Of a stretch of DNA of 64,000 bases, positions 51,025 to 60,413 are shown in pieces (position 1 is the first letter of the stretch; every line of letters begins with the position of its first letter). The DNA lies in the NCBI RefSeq assembly GCF_030719035.1, contig NZ_CP132203.1:124001-188000 (forward strand), given 5' to 3'. The translations under genes and the position numbers were made by a program. The stretch is from Hahella sp. HNIBRBA332. Lineage in GTDB: Bacteria; Pseudomonadota; Gammaproteobacteria; Pseudomonadales; Oleiphilaceae. Under the pieces are notes generated by a model, which saw nothing but the letters and a program-made list of their open reading frames with translations, was not told the origin of the DNA and did no database searches.

Positions 51025-52743
51025 ATGGTAAAACGTTCTTTCATTTCGGTACTGGCGCTGTTGGCCGCCGCCTTCAGCGTGCTTTCCCACGCTAAGCCCA
51101 CCTACGTTGACTACAAGCCGATCAGCGACGTGGTCAAGCTGAATGTGGGCGAAGTCAACACCCGCAGCCTCAGTGCGCCGGTCATCACCTGGGGCGGCGA
51201 TATCGCCACGCTGCTGGCCAATGGCAATCAGACGCAAACGGCGAAAGGCTCCATCTTTGACAAGAAAGGCCTGCAGCTGAAACTGTACCGGGAAGACGCC
51301 TTCGTCAATCAGGTCAAAAGCTATGTGGCCGGAGAAACGCCGTTTTTGCGCGGCACGGTAGGCATGATCAGCGCGGCGGCGGAGCTGTTGAATAAAGACC
51401 CGCGCACGCAGCCGGTGGTGATTTATCAACTGACCTGGTCTTCTGGTGGCGACGCGTTGGTGGTGAAGTCCAATATCCGCAACGCCAAGGACTTGAAGGG
51501 TAAAACCATTGCGATTCAAGCGTATGGACCTCACGTGGATTACGCCGCTCGCATTCTCAAAGATGCGGGGTTGAGCTTCAAAGACGTCAACGTTCGCTGG
51601 TTGCCTGACCTGACTGGTACTAATAATGCGCCCATGGCGGCGTTTTATGAGCAGGACGTGGACGCGGCGTTTGTCATCATTCCTGACGCCTTGGCGCTGA
51701 CGTCCGGCGGCAATGTCGGCTCCGGCTCTGAAGACTCGGTAAAAGGCGCGCGCATTCTGCTATCCACCCGTACTGCTGATAAGGTTATCGCCGATGTCTA
51801 CGCAGTAAGAAAGGACTACTTCGACGCCCACCGCAGTGAAGTGGAAGCCTTTGTCGCCGGTCTGCTTGAAGGCGAAGAGGCGCTGGGCAAGCTGTTCCAG
51901 AACAAAACCAAAGACGTCAAACCTTACCGGGACATCCTGGCGGCGGCGGGCAAACTGCTGTTGGACAGCGAAGAAGCCACCGCGGATGTGGAAGGTTTGT
52001 TCGCGGATGCGACCTTCGTCGGCCTGCAGGGCAACAAGCAGTTCTTTACCGATAGCAACTATCCCCGTCGATTTGACGCCCTGAGCAGCGAAGTACAAAC
52101 CGGTTTACAGCAGGCGGGCATACTGAGTAAGCCGGCGGCGCTGACGAAAGCGGCGTTCGACTACGGTTTCCTGGGCGCAGCGGTCAATGTCAAAGCGGAA
52201 GCGGCCAAACCGCGTTTCGACGAAGAGAAAGTGGCGCAACTGGTGAATCAGCGTCAGCAACAGCAGAGTCTGGCCGAGGGAGAGCTGTTCTCTTTCGAAG
52301 TTTTCTTCCAGCCTAATCAGAAATCTTTCTCTATCGACCTGTATCAGGACTCTTTTGATAAAGTGGTCGAGCTGGCCAGCACATACGGCGGCGCCATTAT
52401 CACCGTGGAAGGCAACTCCGACCCAATGGAATACCTGCGCGCCAAGAAGAAAGGCGAGCAGGCGGTTGTGCTGGGACGCATCAAACAGTCCGCCCGCAAC
52501 CTGAGTCTGGCCCGTGCGCAGGAAGTGCGCGACAACATCATTCAATATGCGGCGGGCAAGAACATCAGTCTGGACCCATCCCAGTTCGCGGTGGTGGGCA
52601 ACGGCATCGCCAACCCGAAAACCGGTATTTGCGGCGCGGAGCCCTGTGCGCCGAAAAACCAGCAGGAATGGCGTTCGAACATGCGGGTGGAATTCCGCAT
52701 CATCCAGGTTGAAGCTGAATCCGACGTGTTCATGCCGCTCTAA
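51025..52743 (+). CDS. Binding protein fused to an OmpA-like domain
   Basis: A 572-residue exported protein. After the signal peptide (LLAAAFSVLSHA) comes an ABC binding-protein domain of the nitrate/sulfonate type (about 25-400; NAKDLKGKTIAIQAYGPHVDYA, APMAAFYEQDVDAAFVI). Next is a linker and then an OmpA-like peptidoglycan-binding domain (about 430-565) with VEGNSDPMEY, NLSLARAQEVRDNI and SNMRVEFRI. This fusion is unusual: it should tether the binding protein to the cell wall. It follows the ATPase gene by 17 bp. Confidence 0.88.
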   Translation: MVKRSFISVLALLAAAFSVLSHAKPTYVDYKPISDVVKLNVGEVNTRSLSAPVITWGGDIATLLANGNQTQTAKGSIFDKKGLQLKLYREDAFVNQVKSYVAGETPFLRGTVGMISAAAELLNKDPRTQPVVIYQLTWSSGGDALVVKSNIRNAKDLKGKTIAIQAYGPHVDYAARILKDAGLSFKDVNVRWLPDLTGTNNAPMAAFYEQDVDAAFVIIPDALALTSGGNVGSGSEDSVKGARILLSTRTADKVIADVYAVRKDYFDAHRSEVEAFVAGLLEGEEALGKLFQNKTKDVKPYRDILAAAGKLLLDSEEATADVEGLFADATFVGLQGNKQFFTDSNYPRRFDALSSEVQTGLQQAGILSKPAALTKAAFDYGFLGAAVNVKAEAAKPRFDEEKVAQLVNQRQQQQSLAEGELFSFEVFFQPNQKSFSIDLYQDSFDKVVELASTYGGAIITVEGNSDPMEYLRAKKKGEQAVVLGRIKQSARNLSLARAQEVRDNIIQYAAGKNISLDPSQFAVVGNGIANPKTGICGAEPCAPKNQQEWRSNMRVEFRIIQVEAESDVFMPL

Positions 52744-52751
52744 GGGGATAT

Positions 52752-53540
52752 ATGATGTTGAAGAAACTTTCAGTCTGTATCGCCCTGGCGGCGCTGGCGG
52801 GGTGCGATAGCTCCTCCTCGCCGGCCTCGTCCTCCGCCCCGGCGGCGACCTCCGAGACGAAACCGGCGCCGGCGGCTAAACCTACCGAACTTTACTCCAT
52901 GCGTCCGGCGGATAACCGTTGGCCGGCGAGGCAGGGACAGAGCGAATTGAGCGACAACCTGCTGGCGAAGAACTACTACATTGTGTTCGACGGCTCAGGC
53001 AGCATGGACAATACCGATTGCGGCGACGGCAAGCGCAAGCTGGATGTGGCTAAAACCGCCGTGAAAAAGTTCGTCGAACAGTTGCCGGCTGACGCCAATG
53101 TGGGGGTGTATGCTTTCGATGGCCAGGGTGTTGGCGAGCGTACACATCTCTCCACACAGAATCGTCCAGTCGTGAAACAGATGATCGACCAATTGGTGGC
53201 CGGCGGCGGCACGCCTCTGTCCGCGGGCCTGGAAGACGGTGAAACCGCGCTGACCGCGCAGGCCGGCAAGCAGCTGGGGTATGGTGAATATCATCTGGTG
53301 ATCATCACTGACGGACTGGCCAGTCGCGGTTATGAAACCGATGGGGCGGTGCAGTCCATTCTGCAGAATACGCCGATCAATATTCATACTATTGGTTTCT
53401 GTATTGGCGACGATCACTCCTTACATCAGCCGGGGTTGACCTTTTACCGCTCTGCGAGCGACCCGGACAGCCTGATGGCGGGGCTGAATGAAGTATTGGC
53501 CGAAGCGCCGGACTTCACGCTTCTGGAATTTCAACAATAG
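52752..53540 (+). CDS. VWA-domain lipoprotein
   Basis: A 262-residue lipoprotein with lipobox LAALAGC (Cys18), a Ser/Ala/Pro-rich linker and a von Willebrand A domain. The metal-binding MIDAS motif is DGSGS at 80-84, with the Thr and Asp partners in GGGTPLSAGLED and VIITDGLASRGY. VWA domains mediate metal-dependent protein contacts. AGGGG precedes the ATG; a second ATG follows directly. It lies between the two OmpA-fused binding proteins. Confidence 0.9.
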   Translation: MMLKKLSVCIALAALAGCDSSSSPASSSAPAATSETKPAPAAKPTELYSMRPADNRWPARQGQSELSDNLLAKNYYIVFDGSGSMDNTDCGDGKRKLDVAKTAVKKFVEQLPADANVGVYAFDGQGVGERTHLSTQNRPVVKQMIDQLVAGGGTPLSAGLEDGETALTAQAGKQLGYGEYHLVIITDGLASRGYETDGAVQSILQNTPINIHTIGFCIGDDHSLHQPGLTFYRSASDPDSLMAGLNEVLAEAPDFTLLEFQQ

Positions 53541-53576
53541 AAGGCAAGGCGACCTCAGGCAGTAGAGATTGGATGC

Positions 53577-55118
53577 ATGAAAGCGCACGTTAAGATTGTA
53601 ATCTTCCTGCTGGTGGGCGGGCTGCTGGTGATGGCGGGAGTTAAGTTGTTCCTGCTGCAATCCCAGGAAGACCGCCAACTGCAGACCACAGACGCCAAGA
53701 ACACCAAGGGAACTATTCGTCTGGCCAGGGACAGCTGGGTCGGCTATTTCCCCTTATGTTCGCCGGAAATGAATGCGCGCCTGCGCCGCCAGGGCTATCT
53801 GCTCGAATGTGTGGATGACCAGGCCGACTATCAGGACCGTTTCAAGCGTCTGAGCAAAGGCGAGTACACCTTTATCGTCGCCACGGTGGACAGTTATGTG
53901 CAGAACGGAGCGGCCGTGAACTATCCGGGCCCCATCATCTCTGTGATCGACGAAAGCAAAGGCGGCGACGCCATTGTGGCGCGTCAGTCCAAAGTGGCGG
54001 GCATTGAGGATTTGCGAAGCGCAAACGGCGTCAAAGTGGCGTTTACGCCCAACTCGCCCAGTGAACATCTGTTAAGGGCGATTCGCAGCCATTTTGACCT
54101 GACCGCATTGAATCAGTCGACCTCCTGGAAACTGCCGACCAATGGCTCCGGCGAGGCGCTGGAAGCGCTGCTCAAAGGACAGGCCGATGTGGCGGTGGTG
54201 TGGGAGCCGGAAGTGACCCGGGCCCTGTCCAATGACGGCATTGTGCGTCTGTTGGGAACCGAGGATACCCAGAAACTGATTGTGGACGTGCTGGTGGCTA
54301 ACGCTACGGTGCTGCGCAAGGACCCTGAAATGGTGTCAGTGTTCCTGAAAGCCTATTACCAGACGCTGCAGCACTATCGTCGTAATCAGGATGAACTGGT
54401 GAAAGCGTTGCGCGACGAATACGGCCTCGACGCCAAGCAATCCAAAGAACTGCTGAGCGGCGTGGAATGGAAGAGCCTCACCGAAAATGCGGAAGACTGG
54501 TTTGGCGTTGGACGCCGCAACGCCGGTCGTGAGTATCTGGTGGACACCATCGAGTCGGCGGTGGGGATACTGCTCGACGACAAAGTGTTCAGCCGTAATC
54601 CCATACCGAACAACGACCCTTATCGACTGCTCACCAGCGCACCCATCAAAGAGCTTTATGACACCTTGGCTTCGGGTGAGTTCGCGGGTGAAAGCTCTGC
54701 GGAGAAAGCGCGTTTTCGCGCGCTTGCGGCGTCAGAGTGGGAGCGCTTGCGGGAGTTCGGAGCGCTGAAAGTGCGTCCGATCATCTTCGCCAGCGGAACC
54801 TCGGAGCTGACGCTGGAAGGCAAGCGCGAAGTGGACCTGTTGATGGAAAACCTGCAGCACTACCCGAATTTTCGCGTGGAGATCCGTGGACATACCGGCG
54901 TCAGGGGCGATGCGGAGGCGAACAAACAGCTCTCTCTGGACCGCGCCGAAGCCGTGTATCGCTATATCGAAGTCACCTATGAAATCGATCCGAACCGGTT
55001 CCGCTTTGTCGGTTATGGCGGTGAAAAACCACTGCCGCAGCTGCCGAACGAGTCGCTACGCGCCTACAACTACCGTCTGCCGCGGGTGGAAATCGTCTTG
55101 GTGAGTGGAGAAATCTAG
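53577..55118 (+). CDS. Membrane-anchored binding protein fused to an OmpA-like domain
   Basis: A 513-residue protein. An uncleaved N-terminal helix (IVIFLLVGGLLVMAGVKLFLL) anchors it to the inner membrane. The binding-protein domain (about 45-330) includes GVKVAFTPNSPSEHLLRAI and ALLKGQADVAVVWEPEVTRAL. The OmpA-like domain (about 400-510) has RGHTGVRGDAEANKQLSLDRAEAVYRYI. It has GHTG where GHTD is usual. It could span from the inner membrane to peptidoglycan. Similar in build to the 572-residue protein but clearly not a recent duplicate. Confidence 0.88.
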   Translation: MKAHVKIVIFLLVGGLLVMAGVKLFLLQSQEDRQLQTTDAKNTKGTIRLARDSWVGYFPLCSPEMNARLRRQGYLLECVDDQADYQDRFKRLSKGEYTFIVATVDSYVQNGAAVNYPGPIISVIDESKGGDAIVARQSKVAGIEDLRSANGVKVAFTPNSPSEHLLRAIRSHFDLTALNQSTSWKLPTNGSGEALEALLKGQADVAVVWEPEVTRALSNDGIVRLLGTEDTQKLIVDVLVANATVLRKDPEMVSVFLKAYYQTLQHYRRNQDELVKALRDEYGLDAKQSKELLSGVEWKSLTENAEDWFGVGRRNAGREYLVDTIESAVGILLDDKVFSRNPIPNNDPYRLLTSAPIKELYDTLASGEFAGESSAEKARFRALAASEWERLREFGALKVRPIIFASGTSELTLEGKREVDLLMENLQHYPNFRVEIRGHTGVRGDAEANKQLSLDRAEAVYRYIEVTYEIDPNRFRFVGYGGEKPLPQLPNESLRAYNYRLPRVEIVLVSGEI

Positions 55119-55120
55119 GT

Positions 55121-55927
55121 ATGACCTTTGACACCAAAGCGATCAAACCCGCCAAAATCAAAGCAGAGACGCTGAAAACCTCGCTGACCCAACCGGTGAC
55201 GCTGTACCCCGCTTTGGTCGGCTTTCTGGGCGGCGCCGCGACCATGCTTTTCGGCATGGGCGGCGCGACGCTGGGAGCATTAGTGGGCGGCGCCGTATTG
55301 GCGCTGGGCGGCTGGTCCTGGGAGTATTTCGCCAGAGGCGGCGCCCACGCTAATCGCTACATTGAGCGATACCGCAAGGTGTTGGAAGCGCAGCGCAAAC
55401 AGGCCATCGCTCACCTTGATACGGAGTTGTCTAAACTAAATGCGGACGACGCCATCCAGCAGCTGCAGTTATTTCAGAAGAAGTTTGAGATCTTCAATCA
55501 GGTGCTCAATCGCAAACTGCAGTCCACGGAACTGACCTATAACCGCTATCTGGCCATGGCGGAGCAGGTGTATCTGAACGGCCTGGATAACCTGGAAGGC
55601 GTCTCTCTGTCCCTGCAGTCAATCAGCGCGATTGACCGGGTGGCCATCGAAGGCAAGCTGCAGCGCCTGGATGGCGTCGTTTCGGCGGAAGCGGAAAGAA
55701 CCCGCGAGCAGCTGCGCGGCCGTTTGCAGTTGTTCGATGAGCAAATGCAACGGGTGCGTTCTCTCTATGCGGAAAACGAGGAAGCGTTGACCAAACTGGA
55801 TCAGGTCAGCGCCCGCCTCGCCAATACGGATTTCAGTAGCGGTCGCGCCGCCATGGATATGGAGCAAGCGATCAAGGAACTGACCACACTAATTGAAAAC
55901 TCGCAGCAATATGCGCAAAAAAAGTGA
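55121..55927 (+). CDS. Membrane-linked coiled-coil protein
   Basis: A 268-residue protein. A glycine-rich pair of hydrophobic segments (about 28-68: LVGFLGGAATMLFGMGGATLGALVGGAVLALGGW) is followed by a helical, mostly coiled-coil region of 200 residues without any recognised domain. It lies two bases after the stop of the binding-protein/OmpA gene and 13 bp before the TelA gene, so it is part of the same operon. Probably a structural partner of TelA. Confidence 0.7.
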   Translation: MTFDTKAIKPAKIKAETLKTSLTQPVTLYPALVGFLGGAATMLFGMGGATLGALVGGAVLALGGWSWEYFARGGAHANRYIERYRKVLEAQRKQAIAHLDTELSKLNADDAIQQLQLFQKKFEIFNQVLNRKLQSTELTYNRYLAMAEQVYLNGLDNLEGVSLSLQSISAIDRVAIEGKLQRLDGVVSAEAERTREQLRGRLQLFDEQMQRVRSLYAENEEALTKLDQVSARLANTDFSSGRAAMDMEQAIKELTTLIENSQQYAQKK

Positions 55928-55940
55928 TGAGGAATAACCA

Positions 55941-57125
55941 GTGAGCAATTTAATCCTGACCGAGAAAGAGAAAATAGAGAAGCAGGTCATTGCGGAAACC
56001 TCCAAATCTGAAGAGGTTGATCCCAAGCTGCAAGCGCAGGCTGACGAGCTGGTGGAGAAATTGGTCGGCATCGATCTCCGCAATCTGGACCAGCGTGACG
56101 CCCAGGCCCGGGCCGTGGCCAATCTGGGAGAAACAGTGACGCGTAATATGGCGCAGCAAAGCGCGATGTTGAAACAGCCCATGGCCAATCTGCTGCGCGA
56201 CGCTCAGGACGGCGGTCCGGTGGCGCAAGGCCTGCTGACCTTGCAGGAGCAGGTCACCGACATCAACCCGAATCGGGTTGACTTCAATATGGGCGGCTTT
56301 CGCCGACTCTTGTCGATGATCCCAGGCGTAGGCACGCCTCTGGCGCGCTGGTTCGCGCGTTATCAAAGTGTTGAAGGCGTCATTCAGGACATCGTGGCGA
56401 CGCTGAAAGACGGCAAGTCGCAACTGGAGCGGGATAACGTCACCTTGCGCAACGATCAGAAGCGCATGCGCGAACTGACCTTCCTGCTGCAGGATTACAT
56501 CAAGCTGGGGCAGTTGCTGGACAGACAGCTGACGTCTCAGGTGGAGCGTCAGGAAGATGAGGAGAAGCGTAAGTTTCTGGAAGAGGAAGTGCTGTTCCCG
56601 CTGCGTCAACGCATTATCGATCTGCAGCAAATGCTGGCGGTGAACCAGCAAGGCGTGTTGTCTACCGAAGTTATCATCCGCAACAACCAGGAGTTGGTGC
56701 GCGGCGTCGATCGCGCCTGTAACGTCACGGTTACTGCGTTGTCCACGGCTTCCACGCTGGCGCTGGCGTTGCAGGCGCAGAAGAAAGTGCTGAAAGGCGT
56801 GCAGGCGGTGACTCAAACTACCAACGACCTGATCGCGGAAACCGCCAGTACACTGCGCACTCAGGGGGTGGAGATTCAAAAGCAGGCTTCACAGGCGCAA
56901 CTGGACATCAATACTTTGAAGAAAGCCTTTACCGATGTGCAGGCCGCTCTGGAAGAACTCAGCAGCTTCCGGCGCAACGCCTTGCCCAAGATGGCGCAGT
57001 CTATTGTGGATATGGATGAGCTGAGCGGCAAAATGGAGAAATCCATCCAGAAAATGGAAGGGGCGGAAGAAGCCCGCGTGTCTCTGGAAGACGCCATTGA
57101 AATCATTGATATCAATAAAGAATAA
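55941..57125 (+). CDS. TelA/KlaA-family (toxic anion resistance) protein
   Basis: A 394-residue helical protein of the TelA family (PF05816). It starts with GTG, with GAGGAA ahead. The family core is ELTFLLQDYIKLGQLLDRQL, LFPLRQRIIDLQQMLAVNQQGVLSTEVIIRNNQELVRGVDRACNVTVTALSTASTLALAL, near residues 175-300. Members were named for tellurite resistance but also occur with envelope and VWA/Ter-type systems. It is cytoplasmic or membrane-associated. Last but one gene of the operon. Confidence 0.9.
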   Translation: MSNLILTEKEKIEKQVIAETSKSEEVDPKLQAQADELVEKLVGIDLRNLDQRDAQARAVANLGETVTRNMAQQSAMLKQPMANLLRDAQDGGPVAQGLLTLQEQVTDINPNRVDFNMGGFRRLLSMIPGVGTPLARWFARYQSVEGVIQDIVATLKDGKSQLERDNVTLRNDQKRMRELTFLLQDYIKLGQLLDRQLTSQVERQEDEEKRKFLEEEVLFPLRQRIIDLQQMLAVNQQGVLSTEVIIRNNQELVRGVDRACNVTVTALSTASTLALALQAQKKVLKGVQAVTQTTNDLIAETASTLRTQGVEIQKQASQAQLDINTLKKAFTDVQAALEELSSFRRNALPKMAQSIVDMDELSGKMEKSIQKMEGAEEARVSLEDAIEIIDINKE

Positions 57126-57131
57126 CCGGCT

Positions 57132-57151
57132 GTCCGTTACTGATGACGGAC
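57132..57151 (+). other. Intra-operon hairpin before the third binding protein gene
   Basis: GTCCGT and ACGGAC, a 6-bp stem with 8-nt loop, in the 54-bp gap after the TelA gene. It may stabilise or attenuate the transcript for the free binding protein. No T-tract follows, so it is not a clear terminator. Confidence 0.35.
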
Positions 57152-57179
57152 GCAATACTTTGCAACAAGGAAAAAATTT

Positions 57180-58214
57180 ATGGTACGACGCATAACCTCC
57201 ATCATGATGTGCCTGGCGGTTTCCGCCTCTGCTTCTGCGGCGGATAAGTTCAAACTTGCCTGGTCCCATTACACGGGCTGGGAACCCTGGGGCTACGCAG
57301 CGGATCAAGGCATCGTCAAGAAGTGGGCGGACAAGTACGGCATTGAAATAGAAGTGCAGTTGATCAATGACTACGTAGAGTCCATCAACCTCTACACCGC
57401 CAGCGACTTTGACGCGGTCACCGCCACCAATATGGATGCGCTGACGATTCCTTCCGTCAGCGGCGTGGACACGCAAGCGATTATCGTGGGCGACTATTCC
57501 AACGGCAACGACGGCATTGTGGTGAAAGGCGCGCATAGCGTAGCGGAGTTGAAAGGGCGGGAAATCAATCTGGTGGAATTCTCCGTTTCCCACTACATGC
57601 TGGCGCGGGCGTTGGATAAAAACGGCATGTCTGAAAGAGACGTCACGGTCGTGAATACGTCCGATGCGGACATCGCCAGCGCCTTCATCTCCAACGCCAA
57701 AGGCGCGGTAGTGACCTGGAATCCGCCTCTGCAGCAGGCGCGCAATGCGAAAGGCGCGCAGATGATTTTTGACTCTTCCATGATTCCAGGCGAAATTCTG
57801 GATATCACATTTGTGAAGACAGACGCCGACGAGCGTTTCAAAAAAGCGCTTACTGGCGCCTGGTATGAAACCATGGCCATCATAAGCGGCGGCGCTGGCA
57901 GTAAGGAAGCCATCGAGCATATGGCGGAAGCCACTGGCGCGACGGTCCCCGAGTTTAAAGCGCAACTGCGCACCACCGCGATGTTCTACACGCCAGCCGA
58001 AGCCCGCGATTACACCAAGTCCGACGCGGTTGAGAAGACCATGGAATACGTGCGCCAGTTCAGCTTCGACAAAGGCTTGTTTGGCGCTACCGCGCAGTCG
58101 GCGGATTTTGTCGGCATCCAGTTCGATAACGGCAAAGTGCTGGGGGACGAGAAGAACGTCAAACTGCGCTTTACCAGTAAGTATATGGACATGGCCGCAC
58201 AGGGCACTCTGTAG
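57180..58214 (+). CDS. ABC transporter substrate-binding protein, urea-carboxylase-region type
   Basis: A 344-residue periplasmic protein with a short signal peptide ending at SASASAA. The mature sequence (KLAWSHYTGWEPWGYAADQGIVKKWADKYGI, NYVESINLYTASDFDAVTATNMDAL) is of the NMT1-like family and resembles the binding proteins encoded beside urea carboxylase genes. None are nearby here. It is the only binding protein of the operon without an OmpA domain and likely feeds the permease and ATPase encoded at its start. Confidence 0.85.
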   Translation: MVRRITSIMMCLAVSASASAADKFKLAWSHYTGWEPWGYAADQGIVKKWADKYGIEIEVQLINDYVESINLYTASDFDAVTATNMDALTIPSVSGVDTQAIIVGDYSNGNDGIVVKGAHSVAELKGREINLVEFSVSHYMLARALDKNGMSERDVTVVNTSDADIASAFISNAKGAVVTWNPPLQQARNAKGAQMIFDSSMIPGEILDITFVKTDADERFKKALTGAWYETMAIISGGAGSKEAIEHMAEATGATVPEFKAQLRTTAMFYTPAEARDYTKSDAVEKTMEYVRQFSFDKGLFGATAQSADFVGIQFDNGKVLGDEKNVKLRFTSKYMDMAAQGTL

Positions 58215-58232
58215 CAGGCTTTGTGTCATAGT

Positions 58233-58257
58233 GGACGGGGAAGGCGGTATCCCGTCC
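58233..58257 (+). terminator. Probable terminator of the ABC-OmpA-TelA operon
   Basis: A perfect 7-bp stem GGACGGG/CCCGTCC with an 11-nt loop, 19 bases after the stop. No clear T-run follows. A second stem, CGGTCGC/GCGACCG, lies at 58358-58379. The rest of the 274-bp gap shows nothing recognisable. Confidence 0.4.
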
Positions 58258-58488
58258 AAGCAGGCTTCGTCTTTAAGCTTTGAGTCGGTGGGATGAAATC
58301 GACTGGAAGGTGTTTGTCGGAGCCTTGCAATTTAAAGTTAATGTTGTAAACATCGTTCGGTCGCTGATGACGGCGACCGGCGAATAACGCCCGATCCTGT
58401 GTGCGCCTGATGGCGTGTAGCAGTATGACGTCAGGAGGCCAGGACATTTTTCGTCATGAAGCAATGTAAGCAATAAAGGTGAATTCCA

Positions 58489-59277
58489 ATGCTTTTTTCC
58501 AAGCTCCTGGGAGAAGTTAGCGACTCAATATGCGATGTGGATATCGCCGAGGACTGGTCCCAAGGTCGCTCGACCTTTGGTGGGCTGGTGGCGGCGTTTA
58601 TCTACGAAGCCATGCGCCAGTCGCTCTCCGAGGATCGCCCTCTGCGTGAATTTAATATCTCGTTCGCATCCCCTGTCGCCCCCACAAGACTGACCGTCGC
58701 CAGTGAGTTATTGCGCGAAGGCGGCTCAGTCAGCCAGGTGTTGGGGCGCGCTATTCAACAAGGGGAAGTGAAAGCCACTGCTTTCGCCAGTTTCGGTAAA
58801 GCGCGTGACACCATCATCAATGCCCCCGGCGAAGCGATGCCTGAAGCGAAAGCCCCTGATCAGTGTATTGAAATGCCATATATCAAAGGCGTCACGCCCG
58901 AGTTTACCCAGCATTTCAACTACTACTACGCCTATGGCAACCTGCCGTTCTCCGGCGTGCAGTCGAGAGAAATGGGCGGTTGGGTGCGCTTCCGCCAGCC
59001 AGAGCCTGCGATTACTCTGGGCCACATTCTTGGGCTGGTGGACGCCTGGCCGCCAGCGACTTTGCCTTGGGTGAAAACGCCGGTTCCCGCCAGCACGCTG
59101 ACCTGGTCTATTCAGTTTCCGCATCCAACGCCAACCATACAGCCGGATGAGCTGTGTCTGTATAAGGCATACGTTGAGCACGCCTCGGAAGGGTATGCTT
59201 ATACCCGCTCCAAGTTGTGGAACGCCAAAGGCGAGTTGGTGGCGCTCAGCCAGCAGACCGTAACGGTATTCGGCTAA
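58489..59277 (+). CDS. Acyl-CoA thioesterase, TesB-like
   Basis: A 262-residue double-hotdog thioesterase. The start DWSQGRSTFGGLVAAFIYEAM and REFNISFASPVAPT match the N-terminal hotdog, and LTWSIQFPHPTPTIQPDELCLYKAYVEHASEGYAYTRSKLWNAKGELVALSQQ the second. It hydrolyses acyl-CoA to fatty acid and CoA; chain preference is unknown. Single gene. Confidence 0.88.
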   Translation: MLFSKLLGEVSDSICDVDIAEDWSQGRSTFGGLVAAFIYEAMRQSLSEDRPLREFNISFASPVAPTRLTVASELLREGGSVSQVLGRAIQQGEVKATAFASFGKARDTIINAPGEAMPEAKAPDQCIEMPYIKGVTPEFTQHFNYYYAYGNLPFSGVQSREMGGWVRFRQPEPAITLGHILGLVDAWPPATLPWVKTPVPASTLTWSIQFPHPTPTIQPDELCLYKAYVEHASEGYAYTRSKLWNAKGELVALSQQTVTVFG

Positions 59278-59284
59278 GCCGTAC

Positions 59285-59308
59285 AGAGCGAGCCGTGTGG
59301 CTCGCTCT
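59285..59308. terminator. Bidirectional terminator
   Basis: A perfect 10-bp stem AGAGCGAGCC/GGCTCGCTCT with tetraloop GTGT between the convergent thioesterase and radical SAM genes; it touches the stop codon of the latter. Confidence 0.8.
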
Positions 59309-60398
59309 ACAAGGAAAACAGGTCAATTTGTTTGGATGTGCCTGGCGGCGTGAACAGATCCGTGCGCAGGGCGGAATCCCGCCTAAGATTAAGTCCATTG
59401 CGCTTGGCGGCGATACTAAAGCGTTGCTCGATCAGGCGGGCGAAGTGTCCCACTCCACTTTGGCGAGTGCGGAAATCAGACTGATACAGCTCACCATTCC
59501 TGCACTCCCTCAGTAAATTGAGCGCCTTCTCCTTGCGCAGCGGATAGTGCTGTTGCAACCAGCTCTCGTAAAGCTCTTTTAACTGATGGGGCAATCGCAA
59601 CAGGATATAGCCCGCATTGAGCGCGCCGGCGTTGGCGCATTGGGTGACGATATCCTCAATCTCAGGGTCGTTGATGCCGGGAATCACCGGCGCCACCATG
59701 ACGCCGACGGGTATACCTTCCCGGCGTAAGGTCTCAATCGCTTTGAGACGCGCTTTGGGACTCGCCGCGCGGGGCTCCAGGATATTCTTCAGCTTCACGT
59801 CCATGGTGGTGACGCTGATCATGACTTTGACCAGATTCTGAAACGCCAGCTCCCGTAGCAGGTCAATGTCACGCAGTATGAGGTTGCTCTTGGTGATCAG
59901 CGTAACCGGGTGTTTGGTATCCACCATGACATTGAGCAGACTGCGGGTGATCTTTAATTGTCGTTCGGAGGGCTGATATGGGTCAGTGTTGCCGCCGATA
60001 GCAATGGTTTCGCAGCGGTAGTTGCGCTGATCCAGAAAGACGCGCAGCTTTTCGGCGGCATTGGTTTTGCAGTAGATCTTGGTTTCAAAATCGAGGCCCA
60101 GCGACAGATCCAGGTATTCATGGCTGGGGCGGGCGTAGCAGTAGACGCATCCATGTTCGCATCCCTGATAGGGATTGATGGAGTAAGTGAAGGGAATATC
60201 GGGGGAATTATTCTTGCTGACAATGGACTGACAGCTTTGCTGAATATATTCCGTTTGCGGGTGCTTCTGATAAGCTTCGTCGTGGACTTCGCTCCACGCG
60301 GCGAGTTCCGCGGGGTCGCTCTCGCTGCGCTGCGGGTGAAAACGATTGTGTGGGTTGGCCCCAGTTCCACGCCCTTTGCTTGCTTCGCCGTATTGCAT
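59307..60398 (-). CDS. PA0069-family radical SAM protein
   Basis: A 363-residue radical SAM enzyme similar to SplB and known in Pseudomonas as PA0069. The [4Fe-4S] cysteines are Cys80, Cys84 and Cys87 (CEHGCVYC). The substrate is unknown; the resemblance to spore photoproduct lyase suggests nucleic-acid repair or modification. GGAGACAGG precedes the ATG. A LexA box 16 bp upstream of the start indicates SOS control, as also reported for PA0069. Confidence 0.9.
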   Translation of the reverse strand: MQYGEASKGRGTGANPHNRFHPQRSESDPAELAAWSEVHDEAYQKHPQTEYIQQSCQSIVSKNNSPDIPFTYSINPYQGCEHGCVYCYARPSHEYLDLSLGLDFETKIYCKTNAAEKLRVFLDQRNYRCETIAIGGNTDPYQPSERQLKITRSLLNVMVDTKHPVTLITKSNLILRDIDLLRELAFQNLVKVMISVTTMDVKLKNILEPRAASPKARLKAIETLRREGIPVGVMVAPVIPGINDPEIEDIVTQCANAGALNAGYILLRLPHQLKELYESWLQQHYPLRKEKALNLLRECRNGELYQSDFRTRQSGVGHFARLIEQRFSIAAKRNGLNLRRDSALRTDLFTPPGTSKQIDLFSL

Positions 60399-60413
60399 AA
60401 CCTGTCTCCAAAA

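Noticed and set aside
56889..58259. Long minus-strand open frame opposite the last TelA-operon genes
   Set aside because: Rich in His and Arg as expected from the complement of a GC-rich gene; the plus strand has clear families.
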